Shown here: piece by piece, positions 34,476 through 45,984 of the stretch
Numbering within the stretch: the first letter of the stretch is position 1
Layout: the number at the start of each line of letters is the position of its first letter
Assembly (NCBI RefSeq): GCF_947179515.1
Contig: NC_067495.1
Coordinates: forward strand, 89,401,861-89,465,860
DNA: 64,000 bases
Direction of reading: 5' to 3'
Source of the DNA: Apodemus sylvaticus
Lineage: Eukaryota; Chordata; Mammalia; Rodentia; Muridae
The notes under the pieces: generated by a model
What the model was told of the DNA's origin: nothing
What the model saw: only the letters and a program-made list of their open reading frames with translations
The model's database searches: none
Position numbers and translations under genes: made by a program

Positions 34476-35947
34476 CACTCTAGTTTATTCCTTATCCCCT
34501 GGTCTACCCTCTGATGATTCCACATCCCATTCCTCCTCTCCAACCTCCTGTCTACATAACAATGTCTCCAGCCCTCAACCCCTACCCCACCTGACCACTT
34601 TGGGGCCTCTGGTCTCAAGAGTTAGGTGCATCGTCTCTGACTAAAACAAGACCCGGGAGTTCTCTGCTATATGTGTTTTGGGGGCCTCATATTCGCTGGT
34701 GTATGCTGCCTAGTTGATGGTCCAATGTCTGAGAGATCTCTGGAGTCCAGTGTAATTGAAAATGCTGGTCCTCCTGAAGGGTCACCCTCCTACTCGACTT
34801 CTTCCAGCTTTGTCCTAATTCAACCATAGCGGTCTGCAGCTTCTGTCAATTTGTTGGGTACAGATATCTGCATATGATTTTTCAGAGGCTTGTTGTGTCC
34901 TTGGGAAAGCAGTCAAGATAAGTCCTTTTTTGTGCAAGTGATCCATAGACTCAGTAATAGTGTCAGGCCTTGGGCCTCCCCTTGAGCTGGATCCCACTTT
35001 GGGCCTGTCACTAGACCTCCCTTTCTTCAGGCTCCTCTCCATTTCCATCCCTGTAATTCTTTCAGACAGGAACAATTATGAGTCAGAGTTGTGACTGTGG
35101 GATGCCCCCCTTCCCTCATTTGATGCCCTGTCTTCCTGCTGGAGGTGGGCTCTATAAGTTTCCTCTCACTTCGGTCAGGCATTTCATCTAAGGTTCCTCC
35201 CTTTGAGACCTGAGAATTTGTCACCTCCCAGGTCTCTGCTGCATTCTGGAGGGTTCCCTCAACCTCCTACCTCTATAGGTTGCCTGTTTCCATTCTTTCT
35301 GCTGGCCCTGAGGGCTTCAGTCCATTTCCCTCACCCAATACCAGGTCAGGTTCCCCCTCCCCCAGCCCTGTCCACTTTCCCTCCCATTTTTCCACTAGTT
35401 TATTCAATTTACAATCTGATCACAGTGCTCTTTTCCTCTGAGTACCACCCCCACATGGCTTCTCTCTCCACAATCTCTCCCCTTTACCTCTAAGATAAGG
35501 ACACTCCTCTGGATAAAAACCCACCAAAGCACCTCACTCCACTGAGGGGGTAGACACATCCTCTCTCACTGATGTCAGACAAGGCAGCTCAATTAGGGGA
35601 AATGGATCCTAGACTAGTAACAGAACTAGGGTAAGCCCCCACTCCAGGTGTCCTAGAGCCACATGGTCCTGGACTAAAGTGCACATCTGCTACATATGTG
35701 GGAGAAGGGGTTAGTTCTAGCCCTTGAATGTTTTTTGGTTAGTGGTTATCTCTGGGAGCCCCCAAGGGTCCAGGTTAGTTGACTCTGTTGGCCTTTTTGT
35801 GGAGTCCATGACCCCTTTTTGTTCTCAGTCATTCACCTGCCTCTTCCTGAGCTCAGTCTATTGTTTGACTATAGGTCTCTGTATCTGCTTCAGTAAGCTG
35901 CTTGGTGGACCCTCTCAGAGAACAGATATACTAGGCTTCTGTCTCTG
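34427..35947 (-). mobile_element. Lx/L1V-type L1 3' UTR ending in a (TAAA)n tail
   Basis: On the minus strand this is a long rodent L1 3' UTR ending at a (TAAA)n tail (TTTA run at 34427-34475). Diagnostic segments on the plus strand include 'aatagtgtcaggccttgg', 'cccttgagctggatcccac', 'ctccatttccatccctg', 'cacatctgctacatatgtg' and 'gtccaggttagttgactctg'. The part from about 35500 to 35947 and the part left of 35450 look like two 3' UTR sections whose join I cannot resolve. At 35947 it meets Crb1-derived sequence in the same orientation. Plus and minus frames of 60-96 codons inside it are not genes. Confidence 0.8.
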
Positions 35948-36962
35948 AATCTAGGATGACAGGTACAAACACAGCCTGAGGCTGCAAAGGTAGTTGAAGG
36001 AGGTCCTTATTGATTGTCTTAGGACAGCTCAGCACATTTTTCCCCAAGTTGACAGGGGTAGCTACTGCATTCATTTATGTCTGTCTCACACAGAACACCT
36101 ATGTATTCAGGCCAGCAGTGACAAATATAGCTGTCAACAGTGTCTTCACATGTTGTATTATTGTGACAAAGCTTTGACCAACAGAGAGTCATCACAATCT
36201 CACAGGGTGTCCCTGTGAATCCACTACCTCTACAGTCATGGTAGTTGTTTCCTCCTTCCACACATAGACCTCCATGGAGATATAGCTGACTGACTCATTC
36301 ATCAAAGTTGAGTTCACAGTGATCTCTAAGAAATCCAGCTACGTAGTCACAGAAGTAATCTCCATGAGCATCCTTACATGTGCCACCATGTAGACATGGC
36401 TAGGATCTACATTTATTATATTCAAATTCACACTTCACAGCAGAATTCTCTTATAGACAGACACACATGTATCTTTCTATCTCTGTGAAGAATACAGTCT
36501 CATTCTTTCAGGGATCAGAAGCATATTCGTCTACTTCTAAGTCAAAATGATTTAGAATGCCAGGCTTACAATAGCAGGAGTAGCCATTGATTCCACCCTG
36601 GCTCATGGCTCCATTGTGACAATGGATACCAGCACATTCATTGTGATCGTCACAGAACCTTCCAGCATGTCCAGCAGGACAGATACAAAGAGACTGATCA
36701 AGGTCTTTATGGCAGGTGCCTTCATGTTGGCAGAAGTTCCTTCAACAGGAATTAATGTCAGTTTCAGATCTCAGGCCACTGTACCTAGGAGGTCATTGGC
36801 ACAGGAAATGCCTTTATCATGGGGTATTCATACAAGTGGTAATTCCTTGGCAGGGACTGGAGAAGAAAGGGTCTTCTGAATCTTCATAGTGTTATCCAAA
36901 TTATTGGCTATGTCTAAGCGACAATTGTTCTCCTGTGAAAAAACCCTTGTTCACAGAACTTT
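35945..36962 (-). pseudogene. Crb1: Partial retrocopy of Crb1 (EGF-repeat region)
   Basis: Crb1 encodes the Crumbs homolog 1, a photoreceptor and glial apical polarity protein with tandem EGF repeats. On the minus strand, an NNCRLDIANNLDN segment near 36930 is followed by degraded EGF repeats in the CRB1 order: GRFCDDHNECAG, GAMSQGGINGYSCYC, DLEVDEY, PCLHGGTCKDA, then a clean stretch (36261-36019) with GSGFTGTPCE, LCWSKLCHNNTTCEDTVDSY, ICHCWPEYIGVLCETDINEC and the following CAELS. A last part with GCVCTCHPRF reaches 35947. This matches the N-terminal third of CRB1, residues roughly 50-370. The stretch covers several exons of Crb1 without introns, so it derives from spliced RNA. Internal stops and frameshifts (for instance near 36510 and 36290) make it non-coding. 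It ends mid-coding sequence with no poly(A), directly against L1 3' UTR. Confidence 0.85.
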
Positions 36963-37004
36963 TTGGCAAGAATTTAAGAGATACTTGGCATTATTTTTTA
37001 TTGA

Positions 37005-37565
37005 GAAATGATTCCTGGCACCTCAAGTCAGTACAAGACTATATAAATCCTCTTCCTATTAGGCCAGCCAGGCCATCCCAGATAGAGGAACAGGATCCAC
37101 ATGGCAGGTAACTGAGTCAGGCTAAGTCCTTGCTCCAGTTGTTGGGGGACCCACATGAAGACCGAGATGCACATTTGCTACATATGTTTGTAGGTTCCTA
37201 GGTCCAGCTGATGCTCGCTCTTTGGTGGTTCAGTCTCTGAGAGCCCTAAGGGTCTAGGTTAGTTGGCTCTGTTGGTCTTCCTGTGGTGTCCCCATTTCCT
37301 ATGGGTTCCTCAATCCTTCCCTCACCTCTTTCACAAGACTTGCAGAGTTCGGTTTACTATTTTGATATGGGCTCTGCATCTGTTTTAGTCAGCTAAACTT
37401 ACTTTCATAGAACAGTTATGCTGGGCTCCTGTCTGCAACCATAACAGAGTATCAGTAGTGTCAACTATTGGCTCTTGCCCATAGGATGAGAGTCAAGTTG
37501 AGCCAGTCATTGGTTAGCCAATTCCTCAGCTTCTTCAATGTGTGTTCCTTCAATTCTTATATGCC
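37005..37565 (-). mobile_element. Lx-type L1 3' UTR fragment (minus strand)
   Basis: Plus-strand marks 'ctccagttgttgggggacc', 'gtttagttgg'-like text after 'gggtctaggttag', 'acaagacttgcagag', 'gcatctgttttagtcagct' and 'agtatcagtagtgtcaac' are the reverse of the rodent L1 3' UTR. An A-rich end (complement of ttttttattg at about 36996-37005) may be its tail. It repeats the same 3' UTR region found at 35550-35945, so the two are separate copies, not halves of one. Confidence 0.75.
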
Positions 37566-37686
37566 GGACAAATTATGGGTCAGAAATTAGAAACAGAAAT
37601 GGGGTGAATCTGAATGGGAAGGGATGTGGAGAGGGATTGGGATTAGAGAAGGAGGGAAAACCATAATGAGGTTACATTATTTGAGA
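37566..37686 (+). repeat. Possible plus-strand L1 3' end remnant
   Basis: 'gggaagggatgtggagagg' and 'aaaaccataatgaggttac' followed by an A-rich end look like a sense L1 3' terminus. Weakly supported. Confidence 0.35.
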
Positions 37687-37921
37687 AAAAATGTATTTTG
37701 TTTTTGTTTTTGTTTTTTGTTTTTGTTTTAGGATTTTTTGTTTTTTTGTTTTTGTTTTTGGTTTTGGTTTTTTCGAGATAAGGTTTCTTTGTATAACCTT
37801 GGCTGCCCTGGAGCTCACTCTGTAGACCAGGTTGGCATCAAGCTCAGAAATTCTCCTGCCTCTGCCTCCCAAGTGCTGGGATTAAAGGCATGTACCACCC
37901 CTGACAGGCAAAAATGTATTT
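37687..37921 (-). mobile_element. B1 SINE (minus strand) with 12-bp duplications
   Basis: Body at about 37770-37909: the plus strand reads 'ctgtagaccaggttggcatc', 'gctgggattaaaggcatgt', the reverse of B1, derived from 7SL RNA. Its A-rich tail appears as the (GTTTTT)n tract at 37699-37765. The 12-mer aaaaatgtattt is found at 37687-37698 and 37910-37921. Confidence 0.95.
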
Positions 37922-38084
37922 CAAACAAAGGAAAATATGCTTAGATAAATACAGTGTTCTGAGAAACAGTCTTATGTTTATATAAATATAATATAAATCA
38001 AAATTTTATGGAAATACCCATTAGATTATAATTGCAAAAAATAGATACTATATAAAATATTTTATTATTTTAATTTTTTGCATA

Positions 38085-38270
38085 TTTAAAGATTAATTTA
38101 TTTTTTTAATTATATAAATACACTACAGCTATCTTCTTACACACACCAGAAGAGGGCATCTGATCCCATTATAGATGCTTGTGAACTACAATGTGCTTGC
38201 TAGAAATTGAACACAGGATGTCTGGAAGAGCAGTCAGTGCTCTTAACTGATGAACCATCTCTCCAGCCCA
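38085..38270 (-). mobile_element. B2 SINE (minus strand)
   Basis: The reverse complement starts 'gggctggagagatggttcat', with 'aagagcactgactgctcttc', the tRNA-derived A and B box region of B2, then 'gatgccctcttctggtgtg' and an AATAAATCTTT-type end at about 38085-38105. Tail-end duplications are not clear. Confidence 0.93.
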
Positions 38271-38279
38271 ATATTTTTT

Positions 38280-39015
38280 TCTTTAAGTGTCTTTTTCATA
38301 GTAGTTGCAATTAAACATTCACAAGGTTCTTAGACTCCCTCTGCCTCTCCATGCTGCAAGTCAGAAATTGTCTTACTATTTCCATTTAGATAGTTTGTTA
38401 AGTAATTTACATAGCCTACCTGTGACTGGTAAGAAGTAATTCTTCTGACATCATGTTCACTTATGTGACCAACATCCCAGGTATGTCTATGTTTATCCCC
38501 ATAGATATTGTCACCTCAGGTAAGGCTTGATGAATACAGTCATGAGATGCTTTAATATCTCTATGTGTTAGTTTCAACAATGTGGTGTTTTGCAAAATGA
38601 GAATAGATGTGAATGTTTTACCATATTGCTATGATTGTTCAGATAATGCGTGATGTCCAAATAAAATCTTAAGTTTATTTACTCATCATAGATTTTTAAA
38701 AACTGTCTCTCTCCATTGGACTTGAACATATTTGTGTAGCATAGATGAATTTAAACTTGTGAGTTTTCTATCTTAGCCTCCCCATTCCTGAGGTTATCAC
38801 CATGGTTAACTCTATACTTTTCATTGGTTTTGTTTTTACTTTAATTTGAAAGCATCTTAGAAATAATACCCATTCCTCTTTAAATGAAACAGAAATTGTG
38901 AAAATGGAATGGAAAATATTTAGGTAAATAATTTACTTTCAAAGTTTGTTTTCTGTATACCACATAGTATTCAAAGGTAACTCCTCTCTTAAAATGTAAC
39001 AATAGATGTTTTTAA
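38280..39015. other. AT-rich intergenic DNA, no feature recognised
   Basis: About 740 bp without recognisable gene or repeat. Confidence 0.5.
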
Positions 39016-39238
39016 TGTATAGTACATGATGTTCTCGCTAGAGCAAGAAGACAACTAAAGGATATCAAGGTGATAGAATTAGGAAAGGAAGACGTTAAAG
39101 TATTGCTATTCACAGATGATACGATAGTATACACAAATGAGCCCAAAAATTCTACCAGAAAACTCCTATATAAACATCTTCAGCAAGTGACAGGCTACAA
39201 AATTAACTCAAAAACATCAGTACCCTCCTTTATATAAC

Positions 39239-39241
<3 letters not shown>

Positions 39242-39300
<59 letters not shown>
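39242..39300. repeat. (AT)n microsatellite at an L1 deletion junction
   Basis: 59 bases of pure TA repeat occupy the point where about 1.5 kb of ORF2 is missing. Confidence 0.95.
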
Positions 39301-39302
<2 letters not shown>

Positions 39303-39767
39303 ACTCCTGGGCATGTACCCAAAGATGTCCTACTATACCACAATGACACATGCTTCACTATGTTCACATCAGCTTTATTCATGATAACCAGAAACTGGAA
39401 ACAATCTAGATGTTCCTCAACTGAATAAAAGATAAAGTATGGTATATTTATGCAATCGAATTCTATTTAGCTATTAAAACCAACACATAATGAAATTTGC
39501 AGGCAGATGGATAGAACTAGAGAATATCATCTTAAGTGAGGTAAAGCAGACCTGGAAAGACTCATATGGAATGTATATATTTACTTATACTTGGACATTA
39601 GCTATAAAATACAGGATAACCAAGCTACAATTCACAGACCCTAATCAGCTGGCCCAGGGAAGGATGTGTGAATCTCACTTGGAAAGTAAAACAAAATAGT
39701 CATCAAAGGTGGATGAAGAGAGGTAACTGGGTGGTAGAGAGGATAAGTGTAGAGAGCATTATTGAGG

Positions 39768-40143
39768 TGCCATGCCACCTGGCAGGAACTTGACATTGAC
39801 CAATGTGAAGTTCCTCTCCCAGACTTTGAATGGAAACTCCTGTGTCAGCCACAATCCCCTCCACCTAGGGTGAAGTGCTCAGACAAAGGTGAAGCCTATT
39901 GTTCTTCAAGGACCTGCAGTTTCCTGAGACACACTAGGTATCTGTGGAGCAACTGAACTGATTTTGCTGAGAAGCTTCCAGCCGTTTCCCCTGCCTATAT
40001 ATATATATTGGGAGTTCTTCATTAAAATTTGAGACCTTAAATAGCAAGTGTTATCTTGGTCTCTGTCTCTTTTTTGCTGCCTTCCCATACATCCAGAGCT
40101 TCCCTTCCAGGTAACCCATTTGACATAACTGTGGGCAGTTACA
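39768..40143 (+). mobile_element. Solo LTR-like element (endogenous retrovirus class, probably ERVK)
   Basis: A 376-bp segment with TG...CA ends lies inside the L1 3' UTR. It has a TATA-like run at about 39997-40008, an ATTAAA signal at 40021-40026 and a C/T-rich R-U5-like stretch ('ttatcttggtctctgtctc') after it, the layout of an LTR. No internal retroviral genes adjoin it, so it would be a solo LTR. I did not find a matching flanking duplication, so the ends are approximate. The family (an RLTR type) is not determined. Confidence 0.6.
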
Positions 40144-40902
40144 GATGAGAAGGGATTTAGATATTACAATCATTTGGGAGGGCAGGAGTGGGCTAGGTGT
40201 AAGAATGGAAATTAGTGTGGTATCTGAGACTAGCTGGAAAACTATCATGGCGGAGGCAACAGTGTTCTCTGAGGGTTATCCTAGCTGAGATTCCTACCAG
40301 CTCAAAATGTAGAGTCTGAAGTAGCTACCTCCTATAGCTAGGCAGGACTTCAACATTAGACCAATCCCATGGAAAGAGGCAATCCCTGACACTATTATTG
40401 ATACTCTTCTATGCTTGCAGACAGAAACCTAGCATAACTGTCTTCTAGGAAGCTTCATCCAGAAGCAGGTGGAAAAAGATGCGGAGATTCATAGCCAAAC
40501 TTTAGATAGATCTTGGAAAGTCTTATGGAAAAGTAGGGGATAGAATTGTGCCAGCTGGAAGAATCAAGGACACCACAAAAAGACCTACAGAATCAAGTAA
40601 CATGGACCCGTAGTGGATCACAGAGACTGAACCACAAACCAAAGAGCCTGCAGGGACTGGACCTAGGTCCCTCACACACTTGTAGCAGATGTGCAGCTTG
40701 GCCTTCTTATGGGTTGCCTACCAGTTGGAGTGGGGGCTGTCTCTGACACTGTTGTCTGCCATAGGATCCTCTTCCCCTACCACAACTTCCTTTATGGGCC
40801 TCAGTAGGAGAGAAGGTCAGTAGTCCTGCTGGGACTAGGTGTGCAAGGGTAGGGTTATATCAAATTGGGGCTTCCCCTTCTTTGAGGAGAAGAGAAGATA
40901 AT

Positions 40903-41214
40903 GCAGGGAGGGATTTCTTTTTTATTATTACTAAATATCTTATTTATTTACATTCCAAATTTTGCCTGCCTTCCTGTTCCCCTTCCATGAGTTCTTCACC
41001 CCATCCACCGTTGCTTCTGAGAGAGTACTCCCCTACGAACCCACTCACTCTCACCTTACCACACTATCATCCTCTTTCCCTAGGGCATTAAGTTTCTACA
41101 GGATTAAGTGCATGCTTTCCCACTGAGGCCAGGCAAAGCAGTCCTCTGCTACATATGTAGCAGGAGCCACAGACAAGCCCATGTATGCTCTTTGTTTGGC
41201 AGGGAAAGATTTCT
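40903..41214 (-). mobile_element. Short L1 3' end (minus strand) nested in an L1 3' UTR, with 16-bp imperfect duplications
   Basis: The insert at about 40919-41198 reads on the plus strand 'atttatttacattccaaat' at its left, the reverse of an L1 3' terminus, and 'gcagtcctctgctacatatg' further in. Flanks gcagggagggatttct (40903-40918) and gcagggaaagatttct (41199-41214) agree at 14 of 16 positions. The surrounding L1 3' UTR continues on both sides in the other orientation. Confidence 0.75.
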
Positions 41215-41289
41215 AAGGGTAGGAGTGGGTTGAGAAGAAGGATAGAGTTGAGATTGGGATGCAATGTGAATAAAAATTAAATTATGAGA

Positions 41290-42905
41290 AACATTTAAAT
41301 TTCAAAATTGTTTTAAATAATGAAAAATATAATAGCAAAGCAGTAATATAATTCAAGATATGAAAACAAAAGCTCTCATCATCCCTCATGACCTTAACTT
41401 TTGTTAAGGTGATTTAAATACTAGTTAACAAAAATGAATAAATAGACAAATTAATTATCAGAAATTATCTAGGGCTATTTGCACTTAATGTCTGATACAT
41501 CATTCAAAATGTTAGAATATCAGCATTATTAGCATTAAATAACAAAAGATCTGCAATTACCACAATTTTCTTACATTTGCCTGATGCTTGAGCCTTAGTT
41601 AAGGAAAGTAAACTTTCACAAATCATGAATAATTTTGTGTTGGTTAATGAACTTCGTCTTTGATTAAATAAGAAAATCAGTTAAGAAACCTGAAACCTTA
41701 AAGACAAATAGTAACGTATTCAAAACCCAAATTTGTTTTCTGTTTTGTTTTTTATTTGTTTTTATACAAAAGATGTTAAATTTAAGTAATGAAAATTGTT
41801 TTGTATGTCCTTGTATGAATACTGTCTTCTTGTCTATTGAAAGTTTTTGGTACTCACTCCTTTGAATATTTCACAATATTTTATTTTTTATTGCAATGCT
41901 CAGATGGATTATACATCAACCATCAGCATTCTGCTTATGAAAGAAGGAACACTCTGGGAATTGTCAGTAAGATCGTCTTCATATCAGTGCATACTAATGA
42001 ACATTTGCTGTTCAATAAAACTGCTGGGGTCTGCAAAAGAAGATGCTTGATAATATATTTATTTTCCTATTTAAAAAGGATTTGTATTTATAAGAAATGG
42101 TAGAGGGAATAGATAATCATATTTTATACTTCTGTGTAAATATTTGGCAAGAAAAAATGTCACATAAAAGGAAAAGAAGAATGTACATCAAAAGCATGCA
42201 CTAATAATACATAAAATATTATGATATGTTGGAAAAGTAAAATGTTAACAACTTTTCACATTTTAAAGGATAAAACCCTTCAGTAACTCTCTTTATGCAA
42301 AACTGCACTTTTCTTTATGTCTACTTAAGCTTACAGGTTGCTATGCTTTCTTCTAAATATATTTTTGATCGTGCAGTTCTTTCCTGAGGTATTTATAAGC
42401 CATTTCAGAACATTAAAAGTATAATAAGAATTTGACATGATTTTATATTTTACCACATTTGAATAAGTGAGACTTTAAGCCAAAGTCATAGTACCTGAAA
42501 TTTATACAAAAGGGAAAGACAGGAAGTTTTTATTTTATATTATATATGTTTGTCTACATATACACAAACAAGTGGTGATTGCTTCTGTCCCTCCCAAACT
42601 TTGTTTTAAATGAGGTGTGACCTTTAATCTAGCTTAGATTCAATCCATAACAATATTTAAAGGGATATAAAATTTGTTTTTGACTTCAATGATTAAAAAA
42701 TTTAAGACTGAGAAAAACACAGGAAGAAGCCTCAACCAAGCTGAGCTATATCTCAACTCTAGTCTTTTTGAAATTATATAAATATTTCCTAGATTTTAAA
42801 ATATGTTTATGATACCATACAAAAAATTTTAAAGACAATATATAATGCCATGGCTGTACTAGAATTGTCTTATTAGATGCTTTTGTCCATTTCTTTGTAT
42901 ATTTA
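41290..42905. other. AT-rich intergenic DNA, no feature recognised
   Basis: No gene or recognisable repeat. Overlapping plus frames at 41837-42103 have no family resemblance. Confidence 0.5.
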
Positions 42906-43414
42906 ACATGATTATTTTTTATTCGATATAATTTATTTACATTTCAAATGATTTCCCCCTTTCTAGCCCCCACTCCCCGAAAGTCCCGTAAGCCCCCTTC
43001 TCTTCCCCTGTCCTCCCACCCACCCATTCCCACCTCCCCGTTCTGGTCTTGCCGAACACTGCTTCACCGAGTCTTTCCAGAACCAGGGGCCACTCCTCCT
43101 TTCTTCAGAATACATGCTCTACTATGTTCATAGCAGCCCTATTTATAATTGCCAGATGCTGGAAAGAATCCAGGTATCCCTCAGCAGAAGAGTGGATGCA
43201 AAAAATGTTGTATATCTACACAATGGAGTACTACTCAGCCATTAGAAACAATGAATTCATGAAATTCTTAGGCAAATGGATGGAGCTAGAGAACATCATA
43301 CTAAGTGAGGTAACCCAGACTCAAAAGGTGAATCATGGTATGCACTCACTAATAAGTGGATATTAACCTAGAAAACTGGAATACCCAAAACATAATCCAC
43401 ACATGATTATTTTT
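42906..43414 (-). mobile_element. Short L1 with 5' inversion (twin priming) and 14-bp duplications
   Basis: acatgattattttt is repeated exactly at 42906-42919 and 43401-43414. Between them, 42920-43108 is the end of an L1 3' UTR on the minus strand, with the tail as T-rich sequence at the left, while 43111-43400 is the end of ORF2 on the plus strand (MFIAALFIIARCWKESRYPS to the LISGY stop at 43366). The two pieces are adjacent in a normal L1: only about 12-16 bases between the 'aatccacac' end of the inverted piece and the start of the sense piece are missing. This is the signature of twin priming of a minus-strand L1. It belongs to the same subfamily as the 22.7-28.9 kb L1 by its tail. Confidence 0.93.
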
Positions 43415-45980
43415 AAAAAATAGAATACAGAGTAATATATATATATATATATAAAACCAGGGTAATTAGTAACTTCTTTCTTATCACTTGTGATTGCAGG
43501 TTTGAAATTCCACCTTCTTGATATTCACAAAATATCTGACAGGTCATTGTGAACAATGGTTCCCTTCTTGTGGTATAGAATGCTAGCATTTCATTCTTTT
43601 AACTCTGTTTTGATTGTTTTGATATCACTTGAAGTCTATAGCTTGACTCTTACTGCTATTGTACAAGAAACATGAAGGTGAACTATACACTTAAGGATTC
43701 TTTGGAAAGTTTGGATGGTGTTTTGCTGGGGCTAACACGTAAAGGAACATTTCTTTAAAGTGGACACAGGTGTGAAAGGCTAAAGCTGACTCATGAATGA
43801 ATGTTTAATTGAAAAAATACAGGGAAGTAATTGTTCTGCTAAAGCAAGCACCTAAAAGGACACATGATGAAGGGTACATTGCAAATAACATTCATGTTGG
43901 TCTGCCTTACATTACATAGTTAAGATGCATTTGCTGGGATGCCATAAAGAGAAATTCACCAAAGAATTTCTGGTAGTTTACTGTAGTTTCTTACAGCTTC
44001 CAAGGACATGGGCTGATTGGATACACATGCTGAGGAAAAGATCTGTGCTGAGGCAAGAGCCATGCTGAGGCAAGGCATGTGGAGGATGTAATGTTTGGAG
44101 GACCTAAATGGGAGTCCGTGGAGTGATGGGAAAAAGAGCTTGGCTTGCTGGTACATCTAGCTCTGAAAAACTTGTAGCTATCATGTCTTTGCTAATCTCT
44201 TCTTTGAGAGAGACACAGCTGAGAATTTCTGGTCTTCCATTGGTCCCTCATGCTGAATCCAGCCAACACTGAGGCCTAGCTAGCTCTCTCTGCTATGTCG
44301 TATCACCACTGTTTCTAACCCTACTTGACCAAACTTATCTGCTGGTGTATCCCTTAGGTATTTGCAAGTGGACTAAGCTGCTCATGCTAACCAGTGAAAT
44401 GAACTGCTAATTTCCAGACAACACAGATGGGAGTTGCTCCAAAGAACCTTTCTAAATAGGTCCACTTCCTCCATATCATTTCTTTTCCACTACCTCTGGT
44501 AGGTGGTGGGCTACAAGGGAGGTTAAAGTATTTAAGGACCATCATTAAAAATAAAATTTAAAAAACTTAAAGTTACATGAGAGTGACTATATTATAGATA
44601 AGCTTATCTAACTTTTTTCAATACATATCCATTAGTAGGTTTGTTGGATCATGGTAGCTTAAGTTTTAGTTTTCAGAGAAATACTTAAAAATATTATAGA
44701 ATATATACATATTTCTGTTTTTCACATGAAAGCTTAAAAGAATGGCAGCATTGTACAATTTAGATAATTTGGGGAACTTATATCTAGTTTCTGCTTCTTT
44801 ATATATATCTGCTTCTTCAGGTTATACTCAAGAATAAGACTTGTACCCAATCATACAAAATGTATTTTGAATGAAGTGATTTCCTATGGATTGTTGAAAA
44901 CCTCTGTACTTTGTAGACAATCTAATACTATATGGGGGATACTATCACATGTACTTTTTATTCACTGGTTAATAAAAGACTGACAAAAATGTAGGTTATA
45001 GACTCTGCTATTAGATGCTCATAAGAATTTGATATTGAGACACTATTTCTGAAAGTGCCTTGGTGTTAAGATTTGGAGAAATCAACGTGGTATTAACCTA
45101 GAAATTTTCAAATTCATTCATCTGGAAATGATAGAGTGTACGTGGGCTAACATTTTCTTTTATATCTTTATATTACTCCATCCTATGAAAATATAACCCA
45201 TTTTACTTGTGGGAAATTATACTTTTTAATAGTTTTTGTTTATATTTTGTCAGAGACAGAAGTTATACATGAAAATGCACCTTAAACACTGTTTCATTGA
45301 GGTGCCACTATTTTACAAATAGTTGTAACAACCACTCAGTATAAGTATCCTCCCGAAAACTTCCCTACACCCTTTTCCATTCTCTACTCTATCCCCATCA
45401 ATGGAAATTACTTTCTAAGTAACCACTATCGTTTTTCCTACACATGTACATACTTGAGGAAAACCATTGCTGTTAACATCTAATAACTGAGTCATAGGAC
45501 ATAGATAAATCAAACTGATAGTGACCTCTAAGTTTCATCCTCACTGGATAGATTATATAGTCCTGAAATTTTCTTTTTAAGCTACAAGAGGAAAAAATAT
45601 TATTCAGGATTTCATAGCTGTGGCCCCAATGAGCTAAAGTACAAATTACTTGGAAAGTCCAGTATATTGATTTAATAGTAGCAATAATGTTATGGGAGTA
45701 ACCAATAACTTTCTGAATGCATTATATCCTGCCACACAAGATGAAACTCATGCATGGTACCATGAACTGGGTAAAAACACAGTAATTGCCTAGGTCATAG
45801 GCCCTGGGAAGAGCCTTATATTACTTTTTGGCTAATAGGTATAATAATAACTTTTCACCAACATCCTTATTTTCATAGCAATAGATTATTGCATCTCTCA
45901 ACCTTCATCTTTGAATATACTTTTGTAATACATGGTGATTAATACAAAGATATTATCAAGATAAATACAAATGAATAAAA
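43415..45980. other. Intergenic DNA with a GC-richer, possibly LTR-like block
   Basis: No gene recognised. An (AT)n tract is at 43437-43452. The block 43950-44540 is GC-richer than its flanks and may be a decayed rodent LTR-class repeat ('caaacttatctgctggtgta', 'gaactgctaatttccagac'), but I cannot name it. The minus frame at 43956-44156 lies in it and has no domain. Confidence 0.35.
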
Positions 45981-45984
45981 TAAA

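Larger units (their letters stand above)
39020..41285 (+). mobile_element. Old Lx-type L1 (plus strand) with internal deletion and two nested insertions
   Basis: From 39020 to 39241 it encodes ORF2 reverse-transcriptase sequence (ARRQLKDIKVIELGKEDVKV and an FTDD box in place of FADD, near 39110). It then jumps across an (AT)n tract to the DPAIPLL-equivalent at 39301 and runs through the ORF2 end (39510-39600). The missing part is roughly 1.4-1.6 kb of ORF2 relative to intact copies. The 3' UTR continues at 40150-40915 and ends at 41205-41285, with an LTR-like insertion (39768-40143) and an opposite-strand L1 3' end (40919-41198) nested in it. Sequence divergence puts it among the oldest rodent L1s here. 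Confidence 0.85.

Noticed and set aside
36616..36879. 87-codon plus frame rich in Thr/Ser
   Set aside because: It is the antisense reading of the Crb1 retrocopy.
35945..36962. A functional EGF-repeat gene on the minus strand
   Set aside because: Several in-frame stops, frame changes, loss of some EGF cysteines and absence of introns and of a proper end show a Crb1 retrocopy.
34427..36965. A target-site duplication around the Crb1-L1 chimera
   Set aside because: I compared the sequence left of 34427 with that right of 36965 and found only partial, unconvincing matches.
38085..38270. A tRNA gene suggested by A- and B-box-like sequence
   Set aside because: The boxes belong to the tRNA-derived head of a B2 SINE; there is no tRNA cloverleaf.
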